From DASQUK01 sp046726215 (GTDB lineage: Bacteria; Actinomycetota; Acidimicrobiia; Acidimicrobiales; VFJN01), in NCBI GenBank assembly GCA_046726215.1, contig JBKPAA010000059.1, forward strand, positions 1 to 64,000: a stretch of 64,000 nucleotides of DNA, read 5' to 3'. The position numbers were made by a program, and so were the translations under genes. Under the pieces are notes generated by a model. It had not been told where the DNA came from and did not search any database. It saw only the letters and a list, made by a program, of their open reading frames with translations. Positions 31,727 to 40,181 of this stretch are shown here, piece by piece (position 1 is the stretch's first letter; the number at the start of each line of letters is the position of its first letter).

Positions 31727-31769
31727 TCCTGACCGTGAAGCGGGTCCTGCGAGACCCGCACGGACAGGA
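31727..31769 (+). promoter_or_regulatory. PyrR-binding RNA hairpin in the pyr leader
   Basis: Lower stem TCCTG-A-CCGT pairs with ACGG-A-CAGGA (9 pairs and one A:A mismatch). A purine bulge GAA occurs only on the 5' side, then a perfect 7-bp upper stem GCGGGTC/GACCCGC and the hexaloop CTGCGA. A CNGNGA terminal loop on a stem with a 5' purine bulge is the recognised form of the PyrR binding loop. Bound by PyrR with UMP it would lower pyr expression. Confidence 0.75.
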
Positions 31770-31771
31770 CA

Positions 31772-31785
31772 CGGGGAGGTCCCCG
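31772..31785 (+). promoter_or_regulatory. Hairpin over the pyrR ribosome-binding site
   Basis: CGGGG AGGT CCCCG. The Shine-Dalgarno sequence GGGGAGG (31773-31779), 7 nt before the TTG at 31787, lies in the 5' arm and loop, so folding would hide it. It directly follows the PyrR hairpin. Confidence 0.5.
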
Positions 31786-31786
31786 A

Positions 31787-32359
31787 TTGGCAGAACGCGA
31801 ACGACGTAGCACGCCCCCGTTCGGGGGCGTTTTCCATGCCCGGACGCAGGTGCTCGACGGCGACGACGTGCGCCGGGCGGTTTGGCGGATGGCCCACGAG
31901 ATCCTCGAGCGGAACCACGGGCCCGAGCAGGTGGTGTTGATCGGACTGCAGACCGGCGGTGTGAAGTTCGCCGAGGCGCTGGCGGATGCCCTGGAGAAGA
32001 TCGACGGCGCGCGGCCGCCGCTGGGCTCCCTGGACGTGGCGTTCCACCGCGACGACATCGGGCTGCGGCCGGTCCTGCCCACGGCGGTGACCGACATCCC
32101 CGTCGACCTCACCGGGCAGGTGGTGGTCCTGGTCGACGACGTGCTGTTCACGGGGCGCACAATCCGGGCCGCGCTCGACGCCGTGCACACCTATGCGCGG
32201 CCGCAGGCGATCCAGTTGGCGGTGATGGTCGACAGGGGGCACCGCGAGCTACCGATCCGCCCCGACTTCGTCGGCAAGAACCTGCCGACGCGGCGCGACG
32301 AGATGGTCAACGCCACGCTCGACGGCGTCGAACTGGGCGAGGTGGTAAAGGCAAGATGA
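31787..32359 (+). CDS. pyrR: Bifunctional pyr operon regulator / uracil phosphoribosyltransferase PyrR
   Basis: 190 residues from TTG 31787, which has a good Shine-Dalgarno 7 nt upstream; a GTG at 31850 without one is the alternative and would place the terminator hairpin (31811-31833) in the leader. Domain content: RRAVWRMAHEILERN, VLIGLQTGGVKFAEAL, and the PRPP loop VVLVDDVLFTGRTIRAAL at about residues 112-129, then VMVDRGHRELPIRPDFVGKNLPT. It senses UMP/PRPP and binds its own leader RNA; it may also make UMP from uracil. First gene of pyrR-pyrB-pyrC-carA-carB-pyrD-pyrF. Confidence 0.93.
   Translation: MAERERRSTPPFGGVFHARTQVLDGDDVRRAVWRMAHEILERNHGPEQVVLIGLQTGGVKFAEALADALEKIDGARPPLGSLDVAFHRDDIGLRPVLPTAVTDIPVDLTGQVVVLVDDVLFTGRTIRAALDAVHTYARPQAIQLAVMVDRGHRELPIRPDFVGKNLPTRRDEMVNATLDGVELGEVVKAR
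31811..31833 (+). terminator. Intrinsic terminator (attenuator) at the start of pyrR
   Basis: Perfect 8-bp stem ACGCCCCC/GGGGGCGT with loop GTTC, followed by TTT after the final T of the stem (four T in a row at 31830-31833). A textbook Rho-independent shape, placed 24 nt after the TTG start. Confidence 0.75.
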
Positions 32360-33273
32360 AGCATCTGCTGGGCATCGAGGACCTCGACGGAGACGACATC
32401 GAGCACCTGCTCGAGCTGACCGACCGCTTCGTCGAAGTGAGCCAGCGCCGGATGCCCAAGGTGCCGGCGCTGCAGGGACGCACGGTCACCTGGCTGTTCT
32501 ACGAGGACTCCACCCGGACGCGACTGAGCTTCGAGCAGGCGGCCAAGCGCCTGTCGGCCGACACCCTGAGCTTCTCGGTGTCGGCGTCGTCGGTAAACAA
32601 GGGCGAGTCGCTGCGGGACACCGTGGAGACCATCGAGGCCATGGGCGTGGACGCCATCGTAGTGCGGCACCGCTCGGCGGGCGTGCCCCAGCAGATCACG
32701 CAGTGGGTGTCGGGCAGCGTGATCAACGCCGGAGACGGCTGGCACGAGCACCCCACCCAGGCGCTGCTCGACTGCTACACCATCCGTGAGCACCTGGGGG
32801 GCGTCGACGGGCTGCGCATCGCCGTCGTCGGCGACGTCAACCACAGCCGGGTCGCACGCAGCGACGCGTGGGCGTTCTCCAAGCTGGGCGCCGAGCTCAC
32901 CCTTGTGGCGCCGCCGACCCTCCTGCCGCCGAGCCTGGATGGCTGGCCGGTGACCGTCAGCCACGACCTCGACGCGGTGCTGCCGAAGGTCGACGTGGTG
33001 TACCTGCTGCGGATGCAGCGCGAGCGCATGACCGAGGCGCTGGTGCCCTCCCTGCGGGAGTACACGGCCCGCTATGGCCTCACCAGGGCGCGCGTCGACC
33101 TGATGGGCGAAAAGGCCATCGTGATGCACCCGGGCCCCATGAATCGCGGCGTCGAGATCGCCGCCGACGTTGCCGACCTGCCTCGTTCGGTCGTGACCGA
33201 CCAGGTCCGCAACGGCGTGGCGGTCCGGATGGCGGTGCTGTTCGAGCTGTTGGGATCGGGAGGGGAACGGTGA
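32356..33273 (+). CDS. pyrB: Aspartate carbamoyltransferase catalytic subunit
   Basis: 305 residues. It condenses carbamoyl phosphate and aspartate. Carbamoyl phosphate loop FYEDSTRTRLSFEQAA (about residues 49-64), HRSAGVPQQI, GWHEHPTQALLDCY, GDVNHSRVARSD, the aspartate-binding YLLRMQRERM, and the C-terminal VMHPGPMNRGVEIA are all present. No regulatory PyrI chain is encoded nearby, as in other actinobacteria. The ATG overlaps the pyrR stop and the stop overlaps pyrC (GTGA). Confidence 0.96.
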   Translation: MKHLLGIEDLDGDDIEHLLELTDRFVEVSQRRMPKVPALQGRTVTWLFYEDSTRTRLSFEQAAKRLSADTLSFSVSASSVNKGESLRDTVETIEAMGVDAIVVRHRSAGVPQQITQWVSGSVINAGDGWHEHPTQALLDCYTIREHLGGVDGLRIAVVGDVNHSRVARSDAWAFSKLGAELTLVAPPTLLPPSLDGWPVTVSHDLDAVLPKVDVVYLLRMQRERMTEALVPSLREYTARYGLTRARVDLMGEKAIVMHPGPMNRGVEIAADVADLPRSVVTDQVRNGVAVRMAVLFELLGSGGER

Positions 33274-34553
33274 AGTCGGTGCTGATCCGCGGAGGCCGAA
33301 TCGTCGACGCCGGCGGCGAGCGGGTGGCGGACGTTGCCGTGGAGGGCGGTCGCATCGCCGCGGTTGTGGCCGAGGGGTCCGACCTCACGGCCGACCTGGT
33401 CCTCGACGCCGGGGGTTGTGTCGTGGCGCCGGGCCTGGTGGACCTCCACACCCACCTGCGGCAGCCGGGGAGGGAGGAGGCGGAGACCGTCGAGACCGGA
33501 GCCCGTGCCGCCGCCCTCGGCGGGTTCACCTGCGTGCTCGCCATGCCCAACACCGATCCCCCCATCGACTCCGCCGGCGTGGCCCGCGAGGTGTTGGAGC
33601 TCGGCCGAGATGCGTGCTGCGACGTTCGCACCTCGGCCGCGATCACCGTGGGGCGCCAGGGCAGCCAGCTCACGCCGATGGCCGAGCTGGCGGCCTTGGG
33701 CGTCCGGTTCTTCACCGACGACGGCAACGGGGTGCAGGACGGTCGACTCATGCGCCGGGCGCTGGAGTACGCGCGGGGCCTGGGCGTCACGCTCGCGCAG
33801 CACTGTGAGGACGACGTGCTGGCCGCGGACGGGGCCATGCACGAGGGCGCCTGGTCGTCCCGGCTCGGCATCCCCGGCCAGCCGGCGGAGGCGGAGGAGG
33901 TGATGGTGATGCGCGACGTCGCGCTGGTCCGGCTCACGGGCGGCCGGGCCCATTTCCAGCACCTGTCGACCCGCCGATCGGTCGAGCTGGTGGCGGCGGC
34001 CAAGGCCGAGGGCCTGCCGGTGACATGCGAGGCGACGCCGCATCACTTCACCCTCACCGACGAGTCGTGCGCCTCCTACGACCCGGTGTTCAAGGTGAAC
34101 CCGCCGCTGCGCACCGAGGACGACGTCGCCGCGATCCGGCGGGGCCTCGCCGACGGGACCGTCGACTGCGTCGCCACCGACCACGCCCCCCATGCGCCCG
34201 AGACCAAGGAGCAGCCCTTCGATCACGCGCCGCCGGGCATGCTCGGCCTGGAGACGGCGCTCGCCCTGGCGCTGACGCGCCTCGACCTGCCGATCGCCGA
34301 CGTTCTGGCGCTGCTGTCGTGGCGCCCCGCGGCGATGCTGGGGGTCGGCGATCTCCATGGCGGCCCGATCGAGCCTGGGCGGCCCGCCAACCTGTGCGTG
34401 CTCGATCCAGCGGCGACCTGGACCGTCGATCCGGCGGCGCTGGCGAGCCGCAGCCGCAACACCCCCTACGCAGGGATGACGCTCACCGGCAGGGTCCGGC
34501 ACACCGTGCTGGCGGGGGAGCCGGTCGTGGTCGACGCCGAGGCCCAGCGGTGA
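33270..34553 (+). CDS. pyrC: Dihydroorotase (type I)
   Basis: 427 residues. The zinc amidohydrolase closing carbamoyl aspartate to dihydroorotate. The metal site HxH is in VDLHTHLRQPGREEAET, further ligands in LAQHCEDD and FQHLSTRRSVEL, and the catalytic aspartate in CVATDHAPHAPETKEQPF. The end GLETALALALTRLDL is followed by the amidohydrolase beta-sandwich (GRPANLCVLDP, GMTLTGRVRHTVLAGEPV). The length and motifs are those of the Gram-positive type I enzyme, often a partner of PyrB. Start GTG overlaps pyrB. Confidence 0.95.
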   Translation: MKSVLIRGGRIVDAGGERVADVAVEGGRIAAVVAEGSDLTADLVLDAGGCVVAPGLVDLHTHLRQPGREEAETVETGARAAALGGFTCVLAMPNTDPPIDSAGVAREVLELGRDACCDVRTSAAITVGRQGSQLTPMAELAALGVRFFTDDGNGVQDGRLMRRALEYARGLGVTLAQHCEDDVLAADGAMHEGAWSSRLGIPGQPAEAEEVMVMRDVALVRLTGGRAHFQHLSTRRSVELVAAAKAEGLPVTCEATPHHFTLTDESCASYDPVFKVNPPLRTEDDVAAIRRGLADGTVDCVATDHAPHAPETKEQPFDHAPPGMLGLETALALALTRLDLPIADVLALLSWRPAAMLGVGDLHGGPIEPGRPANLCVLDPAATWTVDPAALASRSRNTPYAGMTLTGRVRHTVLAGEPVVVDAEAQR

Positions 34554-34560
34554 TGCCAAG

Positions 34561-34580
34561 TCATGCGTTAGCTTGCATGA
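34561..34580. promoter_or_regulatory. Palindrome over an internal carA promoter
   Basis: TCATGC and GCATGA are perfect 6-bp arms separated by 8 nt that contain TTAGCTT. The -10 candidate TAGCTT (34569-34574) lies between the arms, an arrangement expected for an operator or chance. It could give carAB its own promoter within the pyr operon. Confidence 0.4.
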
Positions 34581-34582
34581 CC

Positions 34583-34606
34583 ATGCAGAACTGGGTGGAG
34601 TTGTGA
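34583..34606 (+). CDS. Seven-codon leader ORF coupled to carA
   Basis: ATG CAG AAC TGG GTG GAG TTG TGA encodes MQNWVEL. The ATG lies 8 nt after the TAGCTT box, the spacing of leaderless genes in this window, and the stop overlaps the carA GTG by 4 nt (GTGA). The GGGTGGAG within it also serves as the carA ribosome-binding site. Translation is a prediction; a two-codon-longer form from ATG 34577 is possible. It could couple or modulate carA initiation. Confidence 0.4.
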   Translation: MQNWVEL

Positions 34607-35838
34607 GGGCCTACCGGGAGGGGCTGCTGGTCCTCGCGGACGGGACGACGTTCGAGGGCGAGCTGGTCGGCGCCGAACCGAGGGGAGGCGTCGCCACCGG
34701 CGAGGTGGTCTTCAACACCGCGTTGTCGGGCTACCAGGAGGTGATCTCCGACCCGTCCTACGCCGGTCAGATCATCACGTTCACGGCATCCCACATCGGC
34801 AACTACGGCGTCAACGCCCAAGACGACGAGAGCCGCAGGCCCGTTTGCCGGGGCGTGGTGGTCCTGGACCTGGCCCGGCGCCGCTCCAACTGGCGGGCCA
34901 GCGACGACCTCGACGCCTACCTGCGCCGCCACCACGTTCCCGCCATCGCGGGGGTCGACACCCGCCGCCTGACCCGTCACATCCGGGAGTTCGGCGCCCT
35001 TGCGGGTGCATTCGGGAGCGCGGACGAGGCGACGCTGCGGGCAGCGGCGGTCGCAGAGCCCGGCACCGACGGGCGCGACCTGGTGGCCACCGTCACCTGT
35101 GCCGAGCCGTACACGGTGCCCGCCGGGGTGGGCTTCGGTCGGTCCGTCCCACCACCCCGCCGCATCGTCGCCTACGACTTCGGCATCAAGCGGACGATCC
35201 TGCGGCACCTCGCAGGCCTTGGGCGGGTCACGGTCGTCCCGGCGGACACGCCAGCCGTCGAGGTGCTGGCCCGGGCGCCCGACGGCGTGTTCCTTTCCAA
35301 CGGTCCCGGGGACCCGGCGGCGGTGGACTACGCGATCGATGCCATCCGCGGGCTCCTCGGCGAGGTGCCGATCTTCGGCATCTGCCTGGGCCACCAGCTA
35401 CTGGCCACGGCGCTCGGTGGGTCCACCCGGAAGCTGCCGTTCGGCCACCACGGTGGCAATCACCCGGTCCGGCGGTTGGCGACCGGGCGGGTGGAGATCA
35501 CCAGCCAGAACCACAACTACGCCTTGGTGGAGGGGTCGATCGGCGGCGATGTGGAGGTCACCCACGTCAACCTCAACGACGGCGTGATCGAGGGGATCCG
35601 CAGCGCGTGGCTGCGAGCCTTCGGGGTGCAGTACCACCCTGAGGCGGGACCCGGCCCCCACGATGCCGCCTACCTGTTCGCGGAGTTCGCGCGGTCGATG
35701 GACGGTGCCCGAGGCAATGGGTTCCACCGGCGGGAGGGCGAGGTCATGAGTTCCGTAGGCGGAACCGATGACCTCGGGCTCGCCGCACCGGAACCCATCG
35801 CCTCGGGTGGACCCGGGCGGCGCGCAGGGGGCGACTGA
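34603..35838 (+). CDS. carA: Carbamoyl phosphate synthase small subunit
   Basis: 411 residues from GTG 34603 (GGGTGGAG 3-10 nt upstream). It supplies ammonia from glutamine to CarB. The N-terminal CarA domain (TFEGELVGAEPRGGVATGEVVFNTALSGYQE) is followed by a class I glutaminase domain with IFGICLGHQLLATALG (nucleophile Cys near residue 261) and GVQYHPEAGPGPHD (catalytic His/Glu). About 40 Gly/Pro-rich residues extend the C-terminus beyond the usual end, and look disordered. carB begins directly after its stop codon. Confidence 0.95.
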   Translation: MRAYREGLLVLADGTTFEGELVGAEPRGGVATGEVVFNTALSGYQEVISDPSYAGQIITFTASHIGNYGVNAQDDESRRPVCRGVVVLDLARRRSNWRASDDLDAYLRRHHVPAIAGVDTRRLTRHIREFGALAGAFGSADEATLRAAAVAEPGTDGRDLVATVTCAEPYTVPAGVGFGRSVPPPRRIVAYDFGIKRTILRHLAGLGRVTVVPADTPAVEVLARAPDGVFLSNGPGDPAAVDYAIDAIRGLLGEVPIFGICLGHQLLATALGGSTRKLPFGHHGGNHPVRRLATGRVEITSQNHNYALVEGSIGGDVEVTHVNLNDGVIEGIRSAWLRAFGVQYHPEAGPGPHDAAYLFAEFARSMDGARGNGFHRREGEVMSSVGGTDDLGLAAPEPIASGGPGRRAGGD

Positions 35839-38800
35839 GTGCCCCGGCGCGACGACCTCGAGTCGATCCTGCTCATCGGGGCGGGGCCCATCGTCATCGG
35901 CCAGGCGTGCGAGTTCGACTACTCGGGCACCCAGGCCTGCAAGGTCCTGGGGGCCGAGGGGTACCGGGTGATCCTGGCCAACTCCAACCCGGCCACGATC
36001 ATGACCGACCCCGAGTTCGCCGACGCCACGTATGTGGAGCCGCTCGATGCCGACCACCTGGAGCGCATCATCGAGCGGGAGCGGCCCGACGCGGTCCTCC
36101 CGACGCTCGGCGGCCAGACCGCCCTCAACCTCACGATGGAGCTGGTCGAGCGCAAGGCCGTCGCCGGCGGACCCGGCACGCCCGAGCTGATCGGGGCCAC
36201 GGCCGACGCCATCGCCACCGCCGAAGACCGCGAGCGGTTCAAGGCGGCCATGCAGGAGATCGGCCTCCGCGTGCCCGCCTCCGCGACGGCCCACGACCTG
36301 GACGAGGCCCTCGCCGTCGTCGGACGCATAGGGCTGCCGGTCGTGGTCAGGCCGGCGTTCATCCTCGGGGGCAGGGGCACGGGCATCGCCGCCACCCTGG
36401 AGGAGTTTCGCCGGATCGCCGCCACGGGACTGGCCGCCAGCCCGATCAGCGAGATCCTCATCGAGCGCTCCATCGCCGGGTGGAAGGAGTACGAGCTCGA
36501 GGTCATGCGCGACCGGGCCGACAACTGCGTGGTCATCTGCTCGATTGAGAACCTCGATCCGATGGGTGTCCACACCGGGGACTCGATCACGGTGGCGCCG
36601 GCCCAGACGCTCAGCGACGTCGAGTACCAGGCCATGCGGGACGCAGCGTTCGCCTGCATCCGCCGGGTGGGCGTCGAGACCGGTGGGTCCAACGTGCAGT
36701 TCGCGCTCGACCCGACCAACGGCGACATGGTCATCATCGAGATGAACCCCCGGGTGAGCCGTTCGTCGGCTCTGGCGTCGAAGGCCACCGGGTTCCCGAT
36801 CGCCAAGATCGCGGCCAAGCTGGCCGTCGGCTACACGCTCGACGAGATTCCGAACGACATCACCCGCAAGACGCCCGCCAGCTTCGAGCCGACCATCGAC
36901 TATGTGGTCACGAAGGTGCCCCGCTGGGCGTTCGAGAAGTTCCCCACCAGCCCGGGCGTGCTCGGAACCTCGATGCAGTCGGTGGGTGAGGCCATGGCCA
37001 TCGGCCGGACGTTTCCGGAGTCCCTCCAGAAGGCGCTGCGCAGCCTGGAGGTGGGGCGGGCGGGATTGAACTGCGATCCCGGCGAGGCGGCACTCGAGGG
37101 CCTGACCGACGACGAGCTGGTCGCCCGGGCGTCGCTCGGGACGCCGGACCGCCCCTTCCAGCTGGAGGCGGCGCTGCGCAGGGGGATCACGGTCGACGAG
37201 TTGGCCGATCGGACCAGGGTCGACCCCTGGTTCCTCGACCAGATCCTCCGCATCGTCGAGGAACGGGCCCACCTGGCGGCCGCGAGCCCCGGGGCCCTCG
37301 GTCGTCGGGACTGGAAACGGGCCAAGCGGCTGGGCTTCGCCGACGCCCAGCTGGCGTGGCTGTGGGGGATCGACGTCGCCGAGGTGCGCCGGCGGCGCGC
37401 GGCGGCGGGGGTGCGGCCGACCTTCAAGACGGTCGACACCTGCGGCGCCGAGTTCGAGGCGGCAACGCCGTACCACTACTCGACCTACGAGGACGAGGAC
37501 GAGACCGTGGCCAGTGGTCGGCGCAAGGTGCTGATCCTGGGGTCCGGGCCCAACCGGATCGGCCAGGGGATCGAGTTCGACTACTGCTGCGTCCACGCCA
37601 GCTTCGCGTTGGCCGAGGCCGGCTACGAGACCGTGATGATCAACTGCAACCCCGAGACGGTCTCCACCGACTACGACACGTCCGACCGCCTCTACTTCGA
37701 GCCGCTGACGCTGGAGGACACGCTCAACGTCATCGAGGCCGAGGAGGCCGCCGGTGACCTGGTGGGTGTCGTGGTGGCCCTGGGCGGGCAGACACCGCTC
37801 AAGCTGGCGTCGGCGCTGCCGGAGGGCGTGGTCCTCGGAACCTCGCCGCGTTCGATCGACGCCGCCGAGGACCGCGAACGCTGGAACGCGCTGTGTGCCC
37901 GTCTCGAGATCCCCCAACCCGCCGGGGGCACCGCCACGAGCGTCGACGATGCGCTGGCCGTTGTCGAGCGCATCGGCTATCCCGCGCTGCTGCGGCCGTC
38001 CTACGTGCTCGGGGGGCGGGCTATGGAGATCGTGTACGACGAGGACGGTCTGCGCCGGGCCATGGCCGAGCTGGCGAGCTTTGGCAGCCTGGGACGGGAG
38101 GGCGGGCTGTCGGCATCGCGGCCGGTGCTGATCGACCGGTTCCTCGAGGACGCGACCGAGGTCGACGTCGACGCCATCCGCGACGCCGCCGGCGACGTGG
38201 TGATCGGTGGGGTGATGGAGCACGTCGAGGAGGCGGGCGTGCACTCCGGGGACTCGGCCTGCTCGATCCCGCCCCACTCGCTGTCGCGCGACGCGGTTGC
38301 GGTCATCGAGGACCACACCCGGCGGCTGGCCGACGCGCTGGACGTGCGTGGCCTCATAAACGTCCAGTACGCCGTGCAGCGCGGCGAGGTGTTCGTGATC
38401 GAGGCCAACCCCCGAGCCAGCCGCACAGTGCCGTTCGTGGCCAAGGCCACGGGCGTGCCCCTCGTCAAGGTAGCCGCGCGGGTCATGGTCGGCGCCACGC
38501 TGGAAGAGCTGCGGGCCGAGGGCCTGCTCCGGGACCCGGCCCGAGGGATGACCTCGGCTCCGGGGGTCACTCGGGCCGGGGGGGCGGGAGGCATGGCCCG
38601 CGGCGGCCACATCGCCGTCAAGGAGGCGGTGCTGCCGTTCAACCGCTTCCCGGATGCCGACACGCTGCTGGGGCCCGAGATGCGTTCCACCGGTGAGGTG
38701 ATGGGTCTCGACCGTACCTTCGGCCTGGCGTTCGGCAAGGCGCAGCTGGCGGCGGGGGAAAGGCTGCCCGAGGCAGGGATGGTGTTCCTGTCGCTGGCCG

Positions 38801-39216
38801 ACCGCGACAAGGCGGCGGGCTTGAAGGCGGCGGCCCGACTCGTCGAGCAGGGGTTCCAGATCGCCGCCACCGCCGGAACGGCCGACCACCTCGAGCGCAA
38901 CGGCGTAGCCGTGGCGCAGCGGGTGGCCAAGGTGGCGGCCGACAACGGCGCCGCGCCGCTGCAGGACGAGGCGGGGCTGCCCACCGCGCTCGACCTCATC
39001 TCTGCCGGCAAGGTTCAGCTCGTGGTCAACAGCCCCCGGGGCCGCGGCGCCCGGGCCGACGGCGCCTACATCCGGCGCGCCGCCAACCTCCACCGCATCC
39101 CGTGCCTGACCACGGCGGCGGCGGCGGTGGCGGCGGCAGAGAGCACGGTCGACCGGTCGCGGCACGACGTCCGCGTCCGGACGCTGCAGGAGGTCCACCG
39201 AGGGTGCGCCCCATGA
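35839..39216 (+). CDS. carB: Carbamoyl phosphate synthase large subunit
   Basis: 1125 residues, slightly longer than the approximately 1070 of enteric CarB. Two duplicated ATP-grasp halves: the first opens ESILLIGAGPIVIGQACEFDYSGTQA with EMNPRVSRSSALASKATGFPIAK, the second KVLILGSGPNRIGQGIEFDYCCVHA with EANPRASRTVPFVAKATGVPL. An oligomerisation region lies between, and the C-terminal MGS-like allosteric domain (about residues 950-1115, FLSLADRDKAAGLKAAARLVEQGF) binds UMP or ornithine effectors. It makes carbamoyl phosphate for pyrimidine and arginine synthesis. A Gly-rich insertion (RAGGAGGMARGGH) precedes the last grasp segment. Stop overlaps the pyrD ATG. Confidence 0.97.
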   Translation: MPRRDDLESILLIGAGPIVIGQACEFDYSGTQACKVLGAEGYRVILANSNPATIMTDPEFADATYVEPLDADHLERIIERERPDAVLPTLGGQTALNLTMELVERKAVAGGPGTPELIGATADAIATAEDRERFKAAMQEIGLRVPASATAHDLDEALAVVGRIGLPVVVRPAFILGGRGTGIAATLEEFRRIAATGLAASPISEILIERSIAGWKEYELEVMRDRADNCVVICSIENLDPMGVHTGDSITVAPAQTLSDVEYQAMRDAAFACIRRVGVETGGSNVQFALDPTNGDMVIIEMNPRVSRSSALASKATGFPIAKIAAKLAVGYTLDEIPNDITRKTPASFEPTIDYVVTKVPRWAFEKFPTSPGVLGTSMQSVGEAMAIGRTFPESLQKALRSLEVGRAGLNCDPGEAALEGLTDDELVARASLGTPDRPFQLEAALRRGITVDELADRTRVDPWFLDQILRIVEERAHLAAASPGALGRRDWKRAKRLGFADAQLAWLWGIDVAEVRRRRAAAGVRPTFKTVDTCGAEFEAATPYHYSTYEDEDETVASGRRKVLILGSGPNRIGQGIEFDYCCVHASFALAEAGYETVMINCNPETVSTDYDTSDRLYFEPLTLEDTLNVIEAEEAAGDLVGVVVALGGQTPLKLASALPEGVVLGTSPRSIDAAEDRERWNALCARLEIPQPAGGTATSVDDALAVVERIGYPALLRPSYVLGGRAMEIVYDEDGLRRAMAELASFGSLGREGGLSASRPVLIDRFLEDATEVDVDAIRDAAGDVVIGGVMEHVEEAGVHSGDSACSIPPHSLSRDAVAVIEDHTRRLADALDVRGLINVQYAVQRGEVFVIEANPRASRTVPFVAKATGVPLVKVAARVMVGATLEELRAEGLLRDPARGMTSAPGVTRAGGAGGMARGGHIAVKEAVLPFNRFPDADTLLGPEMRSTGEVMGLDRTFGLAFGKAQLAAGERLPEAGMVFLSLADRDKAAGLKAAARLVEQGFQIAATAGTADHLERNGVAVAQRVAKVAADNGAAPLQDEAGLPTALDLISAGKVQLVVNSPRGRGARADGAYIRRAANLHRIPCLTTAAAAVAAAESTVDRSRHDVRVRTLQEVHRGCAP

Positions 39217-40181
39217 TCGGGCGCATCAGCGCCCGCGGGGAACGGGCCGCAGCAGCGTCCACCGTGGACATGAGCGTGATGGTGGGCTCGGTCGCGTTGG
39301 CAAACCCGGTAATGACGGCGTCGGGCACCGCCGGCCACGGTGCCGAGCTCGCTGCCTACGGCGACCTCGCCGCGCTCGGGGCGGTCGTGGTGAAGTCGCA
39401 GCACGCCGATCCGTGGCCCGGCAACCCGCCCCTGCGGGTCCACGAGACGGCGGCGGGCATGATCAACTCGGTGGGGCTCCAGGGTCCCGGCGTAGCGGCC
39501 TGGCTCGCCGACGATCTCCCGGCGCTGATGGCGACCGGCGCCCGCGTCGTGGCGTCGATCTGGGGAGGCAGCGTCGACGAGTACCGCCGCGCCGCCGACA
39601 TGCTGGCGGCGGCGCCCGACGGTGTGGTGGCCGTCGAGGTCAACCTGTCGTGTCCCAACACCGACGCCGGCCGTGACCTGTTCGCACACTCGGCCGACGG
39701 CACCCGGGCGGCGGTCGAGGCGACGGCGGGCTGCGGGCGGCCGCGCTGGGCCAAGCTCAGCCCCAACGTCACGCACCTCGACGAGGTCGCCGCCGCCGCC
39801 CACGTCGCCGGGGCCGAGGCGGTCACGTTGGTGAACACCGTCCTGGGGATGGCGATCGATCCGGAGACGCGGCGGTTCCGCCTGGGATCGGGGCCGCGGG
39901 GCGGCGGACTTTCGGGCCCTGCGATCCACCCGATCGCGGTGCGGGCGGTGTTCGACGTGCACCGGGCGCTTCCCGATCTGCCGATCGTTGGCGTCGGCGG
40001 CGTCAGCGGCGGCGCCGACGCGGCCGAACTGATGCTCGCGGGCGCCAGCGCCGTGCAGGTCGGCACCGCCACGTTCGCTGATCCGAGGGCGCCGCACCGG
40101 GTGCTCCGGGAGCTGCAAGGGTGGGCGGCGCGCCAGGGCGTCGCGCACATCGACGAGGTGATCGGAGAGGTTGATGGCTGA
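39213..40181 (+). CDS. pyrD: Dihydroorotate dehydrogenase, class 1 (catalytic subunit)
   Basis: 322 residues, TIM barrel with FMN. MVGSVALANPVMTASGTAGHG opens the barrel; the catalytic cysteine is in EVNLSCPNTDAG (class 1; class 2 would have serine), with NTVLGMAIDP and GVGGVSGGADAAELMLAGASAVQVGTA as FMN-phosphate elements. It resembles class 1B, whose activity with NAD requires the iron-sulfur flavoprotein PyrK, but no pyrK is present between carB and pyrF. The first residues (to about 20) are poorly conserved; the ATGA overlap with carB supports the chosen start. Confidence 0.93.
   Translation: MIGRISARGERAAAASTVDMSVMVGSVALANPVMTASGTAGHGAELAAYGDLAALGAVVVKSQHADPWPGNPPLRVHETAAGMINSVGLQGPGVAAWLADDLPALMATGARVVASIWGGSVDEYRRAADMLAAAPDGVVAVEVNLSCPNTDAGRDLFAHSADGTRAAVEATAGCGRPRWAKLSPNVTHLDEVAAAAHVAGAEAVTLVNTVLGMAIDPETRRFRLGSGPRGGGLSGPAIHPIAVRAVFDVHRALPDLPIVGVGGVSGGADAAELMLAGASAVQVGTATFADPRAPHRVLRELQGWAARQGVAHIDEVIGEVDG

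Noticed and set aside
34577..34606. Trp/Arg-type attenuator peptide before carA
   Set aside because: The micro-ORF has no run of a single amino acid codon, and no terminator hairpin with T-tract follows it; coupling or leaderless initiation explains it better.
35398..39198. A 1266-codon open frame on the minus strand opposite carB
   Set aside because: It mirrors the strong third-position GC bias of carB; its translation is low-complexity (His/Arg/Gly/Asp-rich) with no recognisable domain. Similar antisense frames lie opposite alaS (17685-19652), mltG (20659-22209) and pyrC (33072-34559).
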